IMG/VR virus record: IMGVR_UViG_3300004151_000011
Coordinates: 1-53,467 of that record
Origin: a virus
Strand: one strand, 5' to 3'
Length of the DNA: 53,467 nucleotides
Shown here: positions 7,930 to 16,605 of the stretch, piece after piece
Layout: each line of letters opens with the position of its first letter
How positions within the stretch are numbered: the stretch's first letter is position 1
Translations under genes and position numbers: made by a program
Notes under the pieces: generated by a model
Database searches by the model: none
Told to the model about the DNA's origin: nothing
What the model saw: the letters and a program-made list of their open reading frames with translations, nothing else

Positions 7930-8880
7930 ATGGCAGATGTGCGGGAAAATATCCGAGAATGGGTCGTTCGCGTGTTCTCGCGGGCGGTTAATGGGGTGTC
8001 GAACGAGGATGACCGGCGCGAGATCATTGACTGGCTTGCCAGGTCACGCGACATTCTGGCAAGCGATGGGACAAAACGGGAGAAATTTTCAGCCTTATAT
8101 GGCCTGATGGATGCACGCAAGACAGCCCGTGTCTTTGCTCACAGCATCGCTGAGACGATCAAAAATTATAAGAACGCCGATTTGCCGCTTTCGGTAAAAA
8201 TTGCCATTCCCATAACATTGTTTGCAGCCCCATTTGTCGGAGGACAAGGGGCTGGCGTGGCAGCGATCGGGAGCGCGATCGGCCTTCCTGTTCTGCTGCT
8301 TATTTTCTTAGGATCGGCAGGCATCACGGCTGTTCTAGAGAGTTTTACAACAAATAAAGATTCATCTCCATTAATAATGGCGGTCCTTGAGGTGATCGCG
8401 GAGGACGAGATCGCACGGCGCACTAGTGCGGCTTTGAAAGCGGCGATGCGTGATGAGCCGATTGAGTCGAAGCGGTACAAGATGCCATCGGACGATTCCC
8501 GGTTGCTCCAAAAGCTCTTGGATATGGATCCTTTTGAGTTTGAGCGGCACGTTGTCAGTTTTTTCAGTGACGCCGGCATGGTCGCTTGGGTAACGCGAAA
8601 GTCGAACGACTTTGGGGTTGACGGGTTCGCCCGGCACGCTGACGGTTTGTTTGTGATTCAGTGCAAGCGATATGCGCTCGACAATCCCGTGTCAGCCCCG
8701 CAGGTGCGCGAATTCAAAGGCGTTATCGAGGAAAGCGGCGCCGCGCGTGGTTATTTTGTGACGACGTCTCGCTTCACCGCCGATGCGGTAGATTCAGCCA
8801 GTAAATCTGATCGGCTGCTGCTAATCGATGGGCATGATCTGATCGGATGGCATTCGAGGCCACCATTTCAGACCCTGTGA
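7930..8880 (+). CDS. Membrane-anchored Mrr-like restriction endonuclease (moron)
   Basis: A 316-residue protein. Residues about 85-135 form two hydrophobic segments (VKIAIPITLFAAPFVGG, AIGLPVLLLIFLGSAGI). Residues about 190-310 match the Mrr-type PD-(D/E)XK nuclease fold: DPFEFERHV at the start of the domain, FGVDGF with catalytic D231, and QCK at 244-246 in place of the usual QxK, then a Gly-Tyr-Phe-Val-Thr-Thr strand. Mrr family enzymes cleave DNA, often modified DNA; a membrane anchor would place the nuclease at the site of DNA entry. It lies between tape measure and distal tail genes, where it has no structural role, and is followed by a terminator. Superinfection defence is inference. 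ATG 7930 was chosen; an upstream TTG at 7873 is possible. Confidence 0.8.
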   Translation: MADVRENIREWVVRVFSRAVNGVSNEDDRREIIDWLARSRDILASDGTKREKFSALYGLMDARKTARVFAHSIAETIKNYKNADLPLSVKIAIPITLFAAPFVGGQGAGVAAIGSAIGLPVLLLIFLGSAGITAVLESFTTNKDSSPLIMAVLEVIAEDEIARRTSAALKAAMRDEPIESKRYKMPSDDSRLLQKLLDMDPFEFERHVVSFFSDAGMVAWVTRKSNDFGVDGFARHADGLFVIQCKRYALDNPVSAPQVREFKGVIEESGAARGYFVTTSRFTADAVDSASKSDRLLLIDGHDLIGWHSRPPFQTL

Positions 8881-8884
8881 AGGC

Positions 8885-9001
8885 ATGAACTGGATTGATC
8901 TGATCAAAGATCATCAGCAACAGGCTTACGGCAAGGAATATCAGTTACGTCCTCGGGCGTGTGGTTCAGACGCTGCCGGCCTGCTAACCACCACCCCCTG
9001 A
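8885..9001 (+). CDS. Possible 38-residue protein after the Mrr-like gene
   Basis: ATG 8885 follows the nuclease stop by four bases, with GAAGG upstream. The product (MNWIDLIKDHQQQAYGKEY at its start) is polar and unlike any family I know. Its end runs into the terminator repeat at 8985-9041. It may be the second gene of the accessory cassette or a C-terminal remnant. Confidence 0.35.
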   Translation: MNWIDLIKDHQQQAYGKEYQLRPRACGSDAAGLLTTTP

Positions 9002-9041
9002 CCCATCGGGGCCGCTCTCGAAAGAGGCGGCCCTTTTCTTT
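8985..9041 (+). terminator. Terminator cassette, copy 1
   Basis: A strong hairpin with a CGAA loop (9008-9033) is followed by TTTTCTTTT. About 57 bases including the upstream TAACCACCAC and CTGACCCA segments recur almost unchanged at 21411-21464. It closes the nuclease cassette and sits directly before the Shine-Dalgarno (GGAG) of the next tail gene. Confidence 0.75.
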
Positions 9042-9053
9042 TGGAGCCGAGCC

Positions 9054-9647
9054 ATGGCCGAACTGGTTTATCCCGAGCTGCCCGGCCTGACCTACGGCAA
9101 CAAAAAGACTCCGATCTTCTCCACCACGGTGGCCACCGGCGCCTCGGGCCGGGAGCAGCGGGTCCAGCGATGGGCCTACCCCCGGTGGCGGTTCGAGATG
9201 GTCTACGAGTTCCTGCGCGATTCGAGCGCCTATGACGAGCTGCGGCCACTGGTTGGGTTTTTTCTGGCAGCCGCTGGCCAGGGCAATAGTTGGCTCTATC
9301 GCGATCCCAGCGACGACACCGCCACCGGTCAATTGATCGGGGCGGGTGACGGCGAGACTCGATCATTCCAGATGGTCCGCACGATTGGGGGGTGGACCGA
9401 GCCGGTCCGGGCGATCAACGTCTTGTCGTCCGTAAAAATAGACGGAACTTCAACTTCAGCATTCGTCGTTGATAAATCAACTGGCTTACTGACGTTCAGC
9501 AGCGCCCCTCCCGTTGGTGCTCAGATTTCATCCACGTTCACGTTCTATTTTCGCTGTCGCTTTTTGTCTGATGAAACTGAGTTCTCGCAGATGATGTCTT
9601 GCTTCTGGGAAAATGGCCAAGTCCAATTCGAAAGCGTCAAGGAATAG
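9054..9647 (+). CDS. Distal tail protein, DUF2460 family (GTA ORF12-like)
   Basis: A 197-residue protein of the TIGR02217/DUF2460 family. The signature parts are all present: an N-terminal segment on the varying tail ring, RVQRWAYPRWRFEMVYEFLR, then PLVGFFLAAAGQGNSWLYRDPSDDTA and a late FYFRCRFLSDETEFSQM. In GTAs and related siphophages this protein forms the distal tail ring joining the tube to the hub. It is the first of four genes in the canonical GTA order (12-13-14-15). GGAG lies ahead of ATG 9054 right after the terminator. Confidence 0.88.
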   Translation: MAELVYPELPGLTYGNKKTPIFSTTVATGASGREQRVQRWAYPRWRFEMVYEFLRDSSAYDELRPLVGFFLAAAGQGNSWLYRDPSDDTATGQLIGAGDGETRSFQMVRTIGGWTEPVRAINVLSSVKIDGTSTSAFVVDKSTGLLTFSSAPPVGAQISSTFTFYFRCRFLSDETEFSQMMSCFWENGQVQFESVKE

Positions 9648-9650
9648 GTC

Positions 9651-10865
9651 ATGAAGTCTTGCTCTGACGCCCTTGCCATACACCTGAACACAGCAACGAC
9701 GCTTCGCTTTGTCGATTGCTGGCGGATCGAGACCGGCGACGGGACGGTGCTGACTTGGTCAGGCGGTGATATCCCTGTGTCCTATGAGGGAGTGGCTTAC
9801 ACCCTGGGGCCGATCATCAGCGGCGGGAAAATGCGCCTCGTCCGGGGGCTGGAGGTCGACACCCAGGACATCACCGTATCTCCCGGAGCCACCCTGTTCC
9901 GGGGGCTGCCCCTGCTACAGGCCCTGGAGCGGGGCTTTTTCGACTGTGCTGCAATTCGCAAGATCCGGTTCTTCTTCGAAAGTTGGGGCGACCCGGCCCC
10001 CATTGGCAGCATCCTGACGTTCAGCGGCCAGATTACCGACGTCAAGCCCGGGACGGTAACAGCAACGCTGACAGCGCAAACAGATATTTACCTTCTCCAA
10101 GTCCAGATGCCGAAGCGCGTTTATTCACCGTCATGCACCCATGTCTTCGGTGACGCCGGATGTGGTGTCGATCGCGGAAAGTACGCGATGACAACTTATG
10201 TGACAGGAGCCTCGACGGCGAGAGTCCTTATCCTGGGCCAAAACACCCCAAACGAACCCGGTTATTATGAACAAGGAACCGTGCGTTTCCTGACTGGTGT
10301 CAACGCCGGCATACTCGCGACGGTAAAACGGGATGATGGCCGCAGGATCTGGCTAACCGGTCCACTGCCAGTGGCCCCCGCCGATCAAGACCAAGTTGAA
10401 ATAACGCCGGGTTGCGATAGAACTCTATCGCTCGGTGATATTCTTAGCAAAAAATTTCAAGTCCCTGAAGAATTGACATATCGTCTTGTCCCGGAAGCCG
10501 GTCGAGAAATTGTTGAGATTAAAAGCTGTGTCAGGGATCAGTACAATTCATATGAACAAGCCCTTGATAGCAATGGGAAACCCATATTCTATTATGATGA
10601 ATATTCAAGCGGCTTCGCTTACACATGGGTATCACACCCAGCCATCGCCCTGACACGAGTTAATCAAAACCCTGACGTTAACCAATATTCAATAAGCAGC
10701 GATCTCTTGACGCTGACGTTCCCGCCTGAATTGGTCGGTAAGCAAATCACGGTCAATTATTCGAGCGACAAGGCTGGGAAGCAAAGAACCTGCGCGTCGC
10801 GTTACAACAACGCTTCGCACTTTGCAGGCTTCCCCTTTGTCCCGAAATCCGAGTTGGCCGTCTAA
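9651..10865 (+). CDS. Baseplate hub protein, DUF2163 family (GTA ORF13-like), with an inserted domain
   Basis: A 404-residue protein of the DUF2163/TIGR02218 family. Family landmarks include the early LRFVDCWRIETGDGTVLTWSGGD, SPSCTHVFGDAGCGVDRGKY with C162 and C171, PGCDRT with C255, and a final TCASRYNNASHFAGFPFVP with C381. In homologues I know, the third and fourth cysteines are only a few residues apart and the four bind an iron-sulphur cluster. Here about 115 residues with AT-rich coding separate them (roughly 260-376), which is also why the protein exceeds the usual length of about 290. The insertion looks like a small beta domain placed on a hub loop. Confidence 0.88.
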   Translation: MKSCSDALAIHLNTATTLRFVDCWRIETGDGTVLTWSGGDIPVSYEGVAYTLGPIISGGKMRLVRGLEVDTQDITVSPGATLFRGLPLLQALERGFFDCAAIRKIRFFFESWGDPAPIGSILTFSGQITDVKPGTVTATLTAQTDIYLLQVQMPKRVYSPSCTHVFGDAGCGVDRGKYAMTTYVTGASTARVLILGQNTPNEPGYYEQGTVRFLTGVNAGILATVKRDDGRRIWLTGPLPVAPADQDQVEITPGCDRTLSLGDILSKKFQVPEELTYRLVPEAGREIVEIKSCVRDQYNSYEQALDSNGKPIFYYDEYSSGFAYTWVSHPAIALTRVNQNPDVNQYSISSDLLTLTFPPELVGKQITVNYSSDKAGKQRTCASRYNNASHFAGFPFVPKSELAV

Positions 10866-10879
10866 CAAAGGATCTCGCC

Positions 10880-11338
10880 ATGTCAAAGGCAAGCCGCGCC
10901 GCTGTTGTGGCGGAGGCCCGGCTCTGGCTGGGCACGCCTTACCACCATCGTGGGACGATTCGTGGTGTCGGGGTCGATTGCGCGATGTTCCCTCAGGGGG
11001 TCTATACCGCTTGCGGACTGATGGCGCCGGCGGATTTCGGGGAGTACCCGGCCGCGTGGCACGTCCATCACGATGAGCAACGGTATCTCGACATCGTCTT
11101 GGCAGTCGCGCACGAGATCCCGGGCGATCCCCGGCCGGGCGATTTTGTCCTGTGGAAATTTGCTCGCTGCTACGCCCACGGAGGAATCGTCACGTGCTGG
11201 CCGCGCTTCATCCACGCCCATATCCGGCACGGCGTGGTCGAGGATGATGCCAGCCAAAACATGGAAATCGCGTTCATGAAAAATGGAGCGCCTCGCCCGA
11301 TCAGATATTTCAGCCTGTGGGAGGCCTGCTCGGCATGA
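10880..11338 (+). CDS. NlpC/P60-family tail tip peptidase (GTA ORF14-like)
   Basis: A 152-residue protein of the phage NlpC/P60 peptidase family (TIGR02219). The catalytic cysteine is C34 in GVGVDCAMF, preceded by the usual LGTPYHHRG; the catalytic histidine is H100 in CYAHGGIV, with a polar His further on. These enzymes cut peptide crosslinks in peptidoglycan and sit at the tail tip, opening the wall during DNA entry. It stands between the DUF2163 hub gene and the large hub gene and overlaps the latter by four bases (ATGA). Confidence 0.88.
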   Translation: MSKASRAAVVAEARLWLGTPYHHRGTIRGVGVDCAMFPQGVYTACGLMAPADFGEYPAAWHVHHDEQRYLDIVLAVAHEIPGDPRPGDFVLWKFARCYAHGGIVTCWPRFIHAHIRHGVVEDDASQNMEIAFMKNGAPRPIRYFSLWEACSA

Positions 11339-14307
11339 GTATGTTCGGGGGCGCCCAGACGCAGTCAAAGCAATCGCCGGCAGTTACTTCGCTGAAGGTC
11401 AACACGTCTTGCTATGGCAGAGCAATTCCTTGGGTCAGGGGAACAAACCGCCTTACCGGAAACTTGATCTGGTACGGGGATTTTGCCAGTGAGGCTCATC
11501 AGTCTGCGTCAAGCGGCAAGGGGGGGGCCGATGGCGGTGGATCGGTTTCCTATACCTATTCCACCAAAATACAGTTGGCCCTGTGTGAAGGCCCCATTTT
11601 AGGGATTGGTCAGGTATGGAAAAATAAGAAAAAAACAAATATGGCGGGGATTGATAAATCCTATCTTTTTGTTGGGAATAATAATCAACAACCATGGAAT
11701 GTTTTAAGCAGCATTCACCCTGAAAAGGCGCTTAGTTATTCTGGGGTCGCAATCGCCGCATTTGGGCCTCTTGATCTCGGCAATGATTCTACGCTTCCAA
11801 ACCTCGCTTTTGAGGTGCAGGGGCAGGGCGCATCCAGCGCCAGCCCGGATGCTGATGCTGGGAAAGTCGTTCAGGATTTTCTGACCGACGTAGGTTGGGA
11901 CATGAATCTGTACCAGGATCTGGGACTGTCTGACTATGCCGCTGCGGCTGAATTGCGGATCAGTCCGGTGCTGGAAGAGCAAGCCGCCGCCGCCGACACG
12001 CTCAAGGCGTGGCTGCAAACCCTCAATTGCGATGCTGTTTTTTCGGACGGGCGGCTGAAGATCGCACCCTACGCCGACGCCACAGTGAGCAGCAGTGCCG
12101 GCGGCACCTATACCCCCGATCTGACCCCCGCTTACGATCTCACCGACGACGATTTCATCGTTTCAGGCCCGGACGAAGAGCCGATCATTTGCGAGCGGAA
12201 ATATGCTGGAGAGATTTACAACGAAGTAACGATTGAATACCTTAATAGAGGTAGAGAATACAATATAACGACTTACACCGCCAGAGACCAAGCCCATATC
12301 GACAAATTCGGATTAAAAAGCGCGTCTTCTATCCAGGCGCACTGGATTACAACAACAGAAATTGCAAAGAAAGTCGCACAACTTATCTTATGGCGCGGTC
12401 TTTTTGTCAGGAATGTTTACAAATTCAAGTTGGGTTGGCGCTATTGCCGGCTTGAGCCACACATCGATTTCGTGACGCTGACCACCAAAGTGGGCGGGCT
12501 CCGGTTGGCTCGTAAGCTGGTGCGAATCGTCAGCATCGAAGAGGACGACGACGGGATTCTGTCGGTCGAGGCGGAGGAGGTCCCTGGGGCGCTGGCCGAG
12601 GAGGCTGTTTATCCGCACCAGGATCTCAGTGGAGAGGATGTCGATTTCAACTTTCCGCCCGGACCGGTCACCGGATCGGTGATCTGGGAGCCACCGGCTA
12701 CCCTAGCCCGCAACGGCCTTCAGGTTTGGGTCGGCGCCTGCGGCGGCAGCAACTGGGGCGGCGCAGAAGTTTGGGTCAGCACTGACGGCGAGGAGTATGC
12801 CCGCTGGGGCGTGATCTCGTCGAGCGCCCGGATCGGCACCCTGTCCTCTCTGCTGCCAAAACAAGCCGACCCGGATCTCTCCAACGTCATCCGGGTGATA
12901 ATGCGTGATGACCGGGCGACGCTGACCAGTGTTTCAAAATCGGATGCCGACGCCCTGGCCACGCTGGCTGTGATCGGCGGATCTGAATTGGTCGCCTACA
13001 AATCCGCCGCCCTGTCAGGGATTCGCGCTTATAACTTGACCTATCTCCGGCGGGGCCAATACGGGACATCAGCCGCCCAGCATCGGGCCGGGGCTTCGTT
13101 TATGAGGCTCGATCAGGCCGTTCTGAAGCTCGATATTTCCCCCGATCAGGCCGGCCAGACCCTGCTGATCAAGCTCCGCTCGTTCAATGTGCAAGGCGGC
13201 GGCCTGGAAGACCTGTCGGAAATCAACCCGATTACGTTCCACCTGACCGGCGCCGCACTGCTGGCTCCGTTGCCCAACGTCACAAATCTCACGACGATTG
13301 TTTCTGAGGGCTGGACTCATCTGCGCTGGAACAGCGTGACCGACTGGCGCTCTCCGATTTATGAGGTCCGCCAGGGCGACACATTCGAGACGGCAAGAAT
13401 CATCGGCCGGCCCGCCACGCCTGACTGGCGGATCGCTGACGATGGCACCTATTGGGTGACCGCCCGCTACGTCACGCCAGGTGACATTGTCGTCTATTCA
13501 GCCGCACCGGTGGCCGTTGTCGTTGAGGAGGCCCGGCTGCCGGGGAATGTGGTGGCGACCCAGGACCAGGCCGCAAATGGCTGGCAGGGCACGTTTGAGG
13601 GCGGCTTGGCCCTGCTCGATATCGGCGTGGCGACGGTCGGGCTTGATGATGTCCTGGGGATTAATGACGCCATCAGCCTGTCATCAATCATATGGCAGGG
13701 GACAAAGCCTGGAACGTACACCATCCCTGAATCGGATATCGTCAATATTGGCAGGTCGGCGGCCTGTGCGATCCGGGTGAGGACTGATGCGAAGGGCGTC
13801 CCCGTTTTTTCTGACCTGTTTGATAACGGGGATATTCTTGGAAACGCTGATGTCACCGACGCCTATTATGGGCCTCGGATCAACAGCCTGATCGAAATTC
13901 GGATCGCCCCGGCCGGCGCAAGCCCTGTTTGGTCGGACTGGCAGACGTATCGGCCAGGATCCTACGTCGGTCAGTATTTCCAAGCGCGCATCACCCTTTC
14001 CGCCTGGGACGATCAGACCGTCGCGCTGATGACCTCGTTTGTCATGATCGTCGATATGCCGGATCGCACCGCCTCGGCTGCGGCGATGACCGTGCCGGCC
14101 GAGGGGCGGGCGGTCACCTACCCGCACCGGTTTGTCGGCGGCCCCGATGGTGCTTCCACCCCCGCCGTCCAGATCACCGTCCGGGGCGCTCAGGCTGGGG
14201 ACGTCATCTCGATCACGGACGAATCCCTGACCGGCTTCACCGTCCAAATCTTCAATGGCGGCGTCGGCGTTGCCCGATCCGTCCATTACACCGCCGTGGG
14301 GTACTGA
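11335..14307 (+). CDS. Large tail tip hub / host specificity protein (GTA ORF15-like)
   Basis: A 990-residue protein. The first 450 residues match the conserved core of GTA ORF15 and gpJ-like hub proteins (VSYTYSTKIQLALCEGPILGIGQVW, then a Phage-tail_3 type region). Residues from about 600 on carry fibronectin-like strands (WEPPATLARNGLQVWVG, WTHLRWNSVTDWRSPIYEVRQG), variable between phages and usually involved in host contact. The segment near 11580-11730 is AT-rich, a sign of mosaic exchange. The start at ATG 11335 overlaps the peptidase stop; a GTG at 11317 is possible. It is followed in a TGATG overlap by the fibre gene. Confidence 0.85.
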   Translation: MSMFGGAQTQSKQSPAVTSLKVNTSCYGRAIPWVRGTNRLTGNLIWYGDFASEAHQSASSGKGGADGGGSVSYTYSTKIQLALCEGPILGIGQVWKNKKKTNMAGIDKSYLFVGNNNQQPWNVLSSIHPEKALSYSGVAIAAFGPLDLGNDSTLPNLAFEVQGQGASSASPDADAGKVVQDFLTDVGWDMNLYQDLGLSDYAAAAELRISPVLEEQAAAADTLKAWLQTLNCDAVFSDGRLKIAPYADATVSSSAGGTYTPDLTPAYDLTDDDFIVSGPDEEPIICERKYAGEIYNEVTIEYLNRGREYNITTYTARDQAHIDKFGLKSASSIQAHWITTTEIAKKVAQLILWRGLFVRNVYKFKLGWRYCRLEPHIDFVTLTTKVGGLRLARKLVRIVSIEEDDDGILSVEAEEVPGALAEEAVYPHQDLSGEDVDFNFPPGPVTGSVIWEPPATLARNGLQVWVGACGGSNWGGAEVWVSTDGEEYARWGVISSSARIGTLSSLLPKQADPDLSNVIRVIMRDDRATLTSVSKSDADALATLAVIGGSELVAYKSAALSGIRAYNLTYLRRGQYGTSAAQHRAGASFMRLDQAVLKLDISPDQAGQTLLIKLRSFNVQGGGLEDLSEINPITFHLTGAALLAPLPNVTNLTTIVSEGWTHLRWNSVTDWRSPIYEVRQGDTFETARIIGRPATPDWRIADDGTYWVTARYVTPGDIVVYSAAPVAVVVEEARLPGNVVATQDQAANGWQGTFEGGLALLDIGVATVGLDDVLGINDAISLSSIIWQGTKPGTYTIPESDIVNIGRSAACAIRVRTDAKGVPVFSDLFDNGDILGNADVTDAYYGPRINSLIEIRIAPAGASPVWSDWQTYRPGSYVGQYFQARITLSAWDDQTVALMTSFVMIVDMPDRTASAAAMTVPAEGRAVTYPHRFVGGPDGASTPAVQITVRGAQAGDVISITDESLTGFTVQIFNGGVGVARSVHYTAVGY

Positions 14308-15503
14308 TGTCTCAGAATGCAATCGTCATTCCGACGAGCGGGCCGCTTTCCGGCGCCTCCCTTGTCGCCAAAACCAACGCCGCTCTTGATTCGCTGGCGA
14401 CCAACTTTATCGGAGCTTCAGCCCCTTCCCTGGCCAAGGCCGGCCAATTCTGGATCGGCAACGCCACAACTTTATGGCCCGTCCAAATTTACGATGGAAC
14501 GGACTGGATTGCGCTCGGTTCGATTGACACCGCAACCAACAGCTTTATCCACTCGGTCGCGAACGGCACACTGACCGCTCCGGGGCTTTATTTCGCCTCC
14601 GATCCCACCACCGGGGTTTATCGGCCCGGCGCGGGTGTTGTTGGCCTGATCGGCGCGGGCGCCCTGGCTGCGTCGTTCGGCACCAGCTATGGCATCATCA
14701 CCGGTAATCTTTCGGTTGGCACCGGGGTTAATGCCACCTTGGCATCGGCCAAGGGCATTCACGTCGGCGGGGGCGGCAGTGCCGAACTGCACCTGACGAC
14801 AACCGGGACCGGCTCCACCAGTGCTGACGGCCTGTCGCTGGTGATGGGGAGCGACGGAAATGTCTCCTTGTCCCTCAAAGAATCTTCCGGGTCGTTCAAT
14901 CTCTCTGCCCCCGGTGCCGTCAACGTCACAGCCTATGGCCTGACTCTCGGGTACCCCGGGGGGGAGGCGCCAACCGCAAGCGATATGTATTTTATCAACA
15001 TCCTGAAAAACCAGGATGCGGCGACCGATGTCGTCCTTGCAAATAAGTCAACGGCGGCCAGCGAAAATGTCCACGCTCGCTACATGGCGATCAATGGAAG
15101 TAACGGTGTCTATTTCGGTATCACCGGGTCAGCTTATACGGCAACCGGACTTCTGACGGCGAACGTACCATACCTTTTCACGTCTGGTGCGCCCGGGCTC
15201 AATATCGGCGCCAGTTCATCCGTTGGCGTGATCCGCTTTTTTGCCGGTGGCTCCGCGACAACCAACGAAATGATGCGCCTATCGCCCTCGTCGCTGTCGG
15301 TTTACGGCGGCCTCGTCGTCGGATCAGCCGCCCTGGCCACCACCGCCACTGCCGGTTTTCTCTGGATTCCGTCGTGCGCTGGGACGCCGACAGGGGCACC
15401 GACGGCGCCTTACACCAATGCCGCCGCGATCGTCGCAGACACCACTGCCAACAAACTGTGGGTACGCCTTGGCTCGACATGGCGAAGCGTCGCCCTCGCT
15501 TAA
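14307..15503 (+). CDS. Tail fibre-like protein
   Basis: A 398-residue Gly/Ala/Ser/Thr-rich protein. The N-terminus (SGASLVAKTNAALDSLATNFIGASAPSLAKAGQFWIG.. W.vqiYDGTDWI) has the 'G..wi.....k..dGt.w..lg' pattern of fibre anchoring domains. The middle is repetitive and strand-rich with GLYFASDPTTGVYRPGAG, as in fibres carrying 'DPDTGly' knots. The end (NAAAIVADTTANKLWVRLGSTWRSVALA) has a second 'w..lg..W' motif. Position after the hub, coupled by TGATG, fits a receptor-binding fibre. Confidence 0.75.
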   Translation: MSQNAIVIPTSGPLSGASLVAKTNAALDSLATNFIGASAPSLAKAGQFWIGNATTLWPVQIYDGTDWIALGSIDTATNSFIHSVANGTLTAPGLYFASDPTTGVYRPGAGVVGLIGAGALAASFGTSYGIITGNLSVGTGVNATLASAKGIHVGGGGSAELHLTTTGTGSTSADGLSLVMGSDGNVSLSLKESSGSFNLSAPGAVNVTAYGLTLGYPGGEAPTASDMYFINILKNQDAATDVVLANKSTAASENVHARYMAINGSNGVYFGITGSAYTATGLLTANVPYLFTSGAPGLNIGASSSVGVIRFFAGGSATTNEMMRLSPSSLSVYGGLVVGSAALATTATAGFLWIPSCAGTPTGAPTAPYTNAAAIVADTTANKLWVRLGSTWRSVALA

Positions 15504-15512
15504 GGGGAAAAA

Positions 15513-15779
15513 ATGGGACTGCAAAAAAGCGTTGATACGAGCTTTGGTGTTCCTGCGACATACTGGAGGATCAAAGCAAAAACCGAAGTATTTGGCGACA
15601 CCGTCTCCTTGACGATCGCCGGATACCCGTCCAAATCAATCCGCGACGACAATCCTGAACCGATTGTGACCCGTGAAGTCTATTTGTCCGGTGAGTCCTA
15701 TCTTCAGGACGCGCCGAGATCAGACCTTTACCTTGCGCTCAAGGCTCTGCCCGATTGGGCTGGCGCGATTGACGCTTAA
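15513..15779 (+). CDS. Small protein after the tail fibre gene
   Basis: An 88-residue protein starting at ATG 15513 with AAGGGGAA upstream. The sequence VSLTIAGYPSKSIRDDNPEPIVTREVYLSG is strand-rich. Similar short proteins stand in pairs after fibres in other alphaproteobacterial phages, with no function known to me. The following gene (15796) has a strong Shine-Dalgarno and probably works with it. Confidence 0.65.
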   Translation: MGLQKSVDTSFGVPATYWRIKAKTEVFGDTVSLTIAGYPSKSIRDDNPEPIVTREVYLSGESYLQDAPRSDLYLALKALPDWAGAIDA

Positions 15780-15795
15780 TCGGAGGAGAACCACT

Positions 15796-16119
15796 TTGAA
15801 ACAATTCAAGTTTCCGCTGCTTGTGACCGGGCCGCACGGCGAATTCGGCTATGCTGATGTCCTCAAGGCCCTCCTCCAAAATCCCGTGCCCGGCGCCGCG
15901 ATCGGCCTCGATGAGATGCGGGCCTCTCTCCGCGTCCTGGATGCGATCGACACGGCGGTAGCGGCCGGCGCGCCCTATGTCCTGGTCGATCAGGCGGGGG
16001 CGACGCTGATCAAGGACAAGATCCGACAGGCTCAGTGGCAGCGCGTCTCCCGCGAGGCACTCGATTTCTCGGACGCCATGCTGGCGGCTGAAGAGGTCGA
16101 GACTGATATCGCGGCCTGA
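15796..16119 (+). CDS. Hypothetical tail-module protein, TTG start
   Basis: A 107-residue protein. TTG 15796 is chosen because GGAGGAG lies eight bases upstream; the frame is open further back, but there only through the preceding gene. LLVTGPHGEFGYADVLKALLQNPVPGAAIGLDEMRASLRVLDAIDTAV followed by ALDFSDAMLAAEEV reads as a mixed alpha/beta fold. The gene ends just before the terminator at 16139. No family assigned. Confidence 0.65.
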   Translation: MKQFKFPLLVTGPHGEFGYADVLKALLQNPVPGAAIGLDEMRASLRVLDAIDTAVAAGAPYVLVDQAGATLIKDKIRQAQWQRVSREALDFSDAMLAAEEVETDIAA

Positions 16120-16138
16120 TTGCCGGCGTTCTCTGGGC

Positions 16139-16170
16139 AAGCCGCCCTACTTCAGGGCGGCTTTTCTTTT
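16139..16170 (+). terminator. Intrinsic terminator at the end of the tail genes
   Basis: AAGCCGCCCT pairs with AGGGCGGCTT across a five-base loop (ten base pairs), followed by TTCTTTT. The Shine-Dalgarno of the lysis gene starts only six bases later, so read-through or antitermination is needed for lysis. Confidence 0.8.
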
Positions 16171-16185
16171 GCGAAAGGAGCCGCC

Positions 16186-16605
16186 ATGCAAGACGCCGTG
16201 GCTGCCGTTTTGCCTGCAACGCCCGATGCCGCTGCCAATGCTGGGGCGGTTATCGGAGATGTCGTGACCAGGGGGGCGGAGGGAAACCTCTACGCCCTGG
16301 TCATTGTGGTGATCATTGCCGGCGCCGGCCTGCTGGGTCTGTGGATCTGGCGCAACCCCAGCCAACCGGACAGGGGAGATGATGCCGGTGATGACTGCCA
16401 TGGCACCGGCCCCGATGGGTGCCCGGCGGTCAAACTATTGGCTGCCAAAGTGGACTCCTTGTCCGACCAGCTCGAAGCCGACCGCACGGAACGACGCGAT
16501 CATCGCCAAGAAATGAGGGACGCAATTTTGCGGATTCATTCCCGGATTGATCAGATTCTCTTTGGCGGCCGGAGCGGAGCCGTATTTCGATCCTCTGTGG
16601 AGTGA
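16186..16605 (+). CDS. Single-span membrane protein of the lysis module (holin or spanin candidate)
   Basis: A 139-residue protein with one clear membrane segment (LYALVIVVIIAGAGLLGLWIW, residues about 36-56), a short acidic Cys-containing linker (DDAGDDCHGTGPDGCPAVK), then a coiled coil (LLAAKVDSLSDQLEADRTERRDHRQEM). It starts after AAGGAG and overlaps the lysozyme gene by four bases. Domain order suits an inner-membrane spanin or an accessory holin; the sequence alone does not decide. Confidence 0.65.
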   Translation: MQDAVAAVLPATPDAAANAGAVIGDVVTRGAEGNLYALVIVVIIAGAGLLGLWIWRNPSQPDRGDDAGDDCHGTGPDGCPAVKLLAAKVDSLSDQLEADRTERRDHRQEMRDAILRIHSRIDQILFGGRSGAVFRSSVE

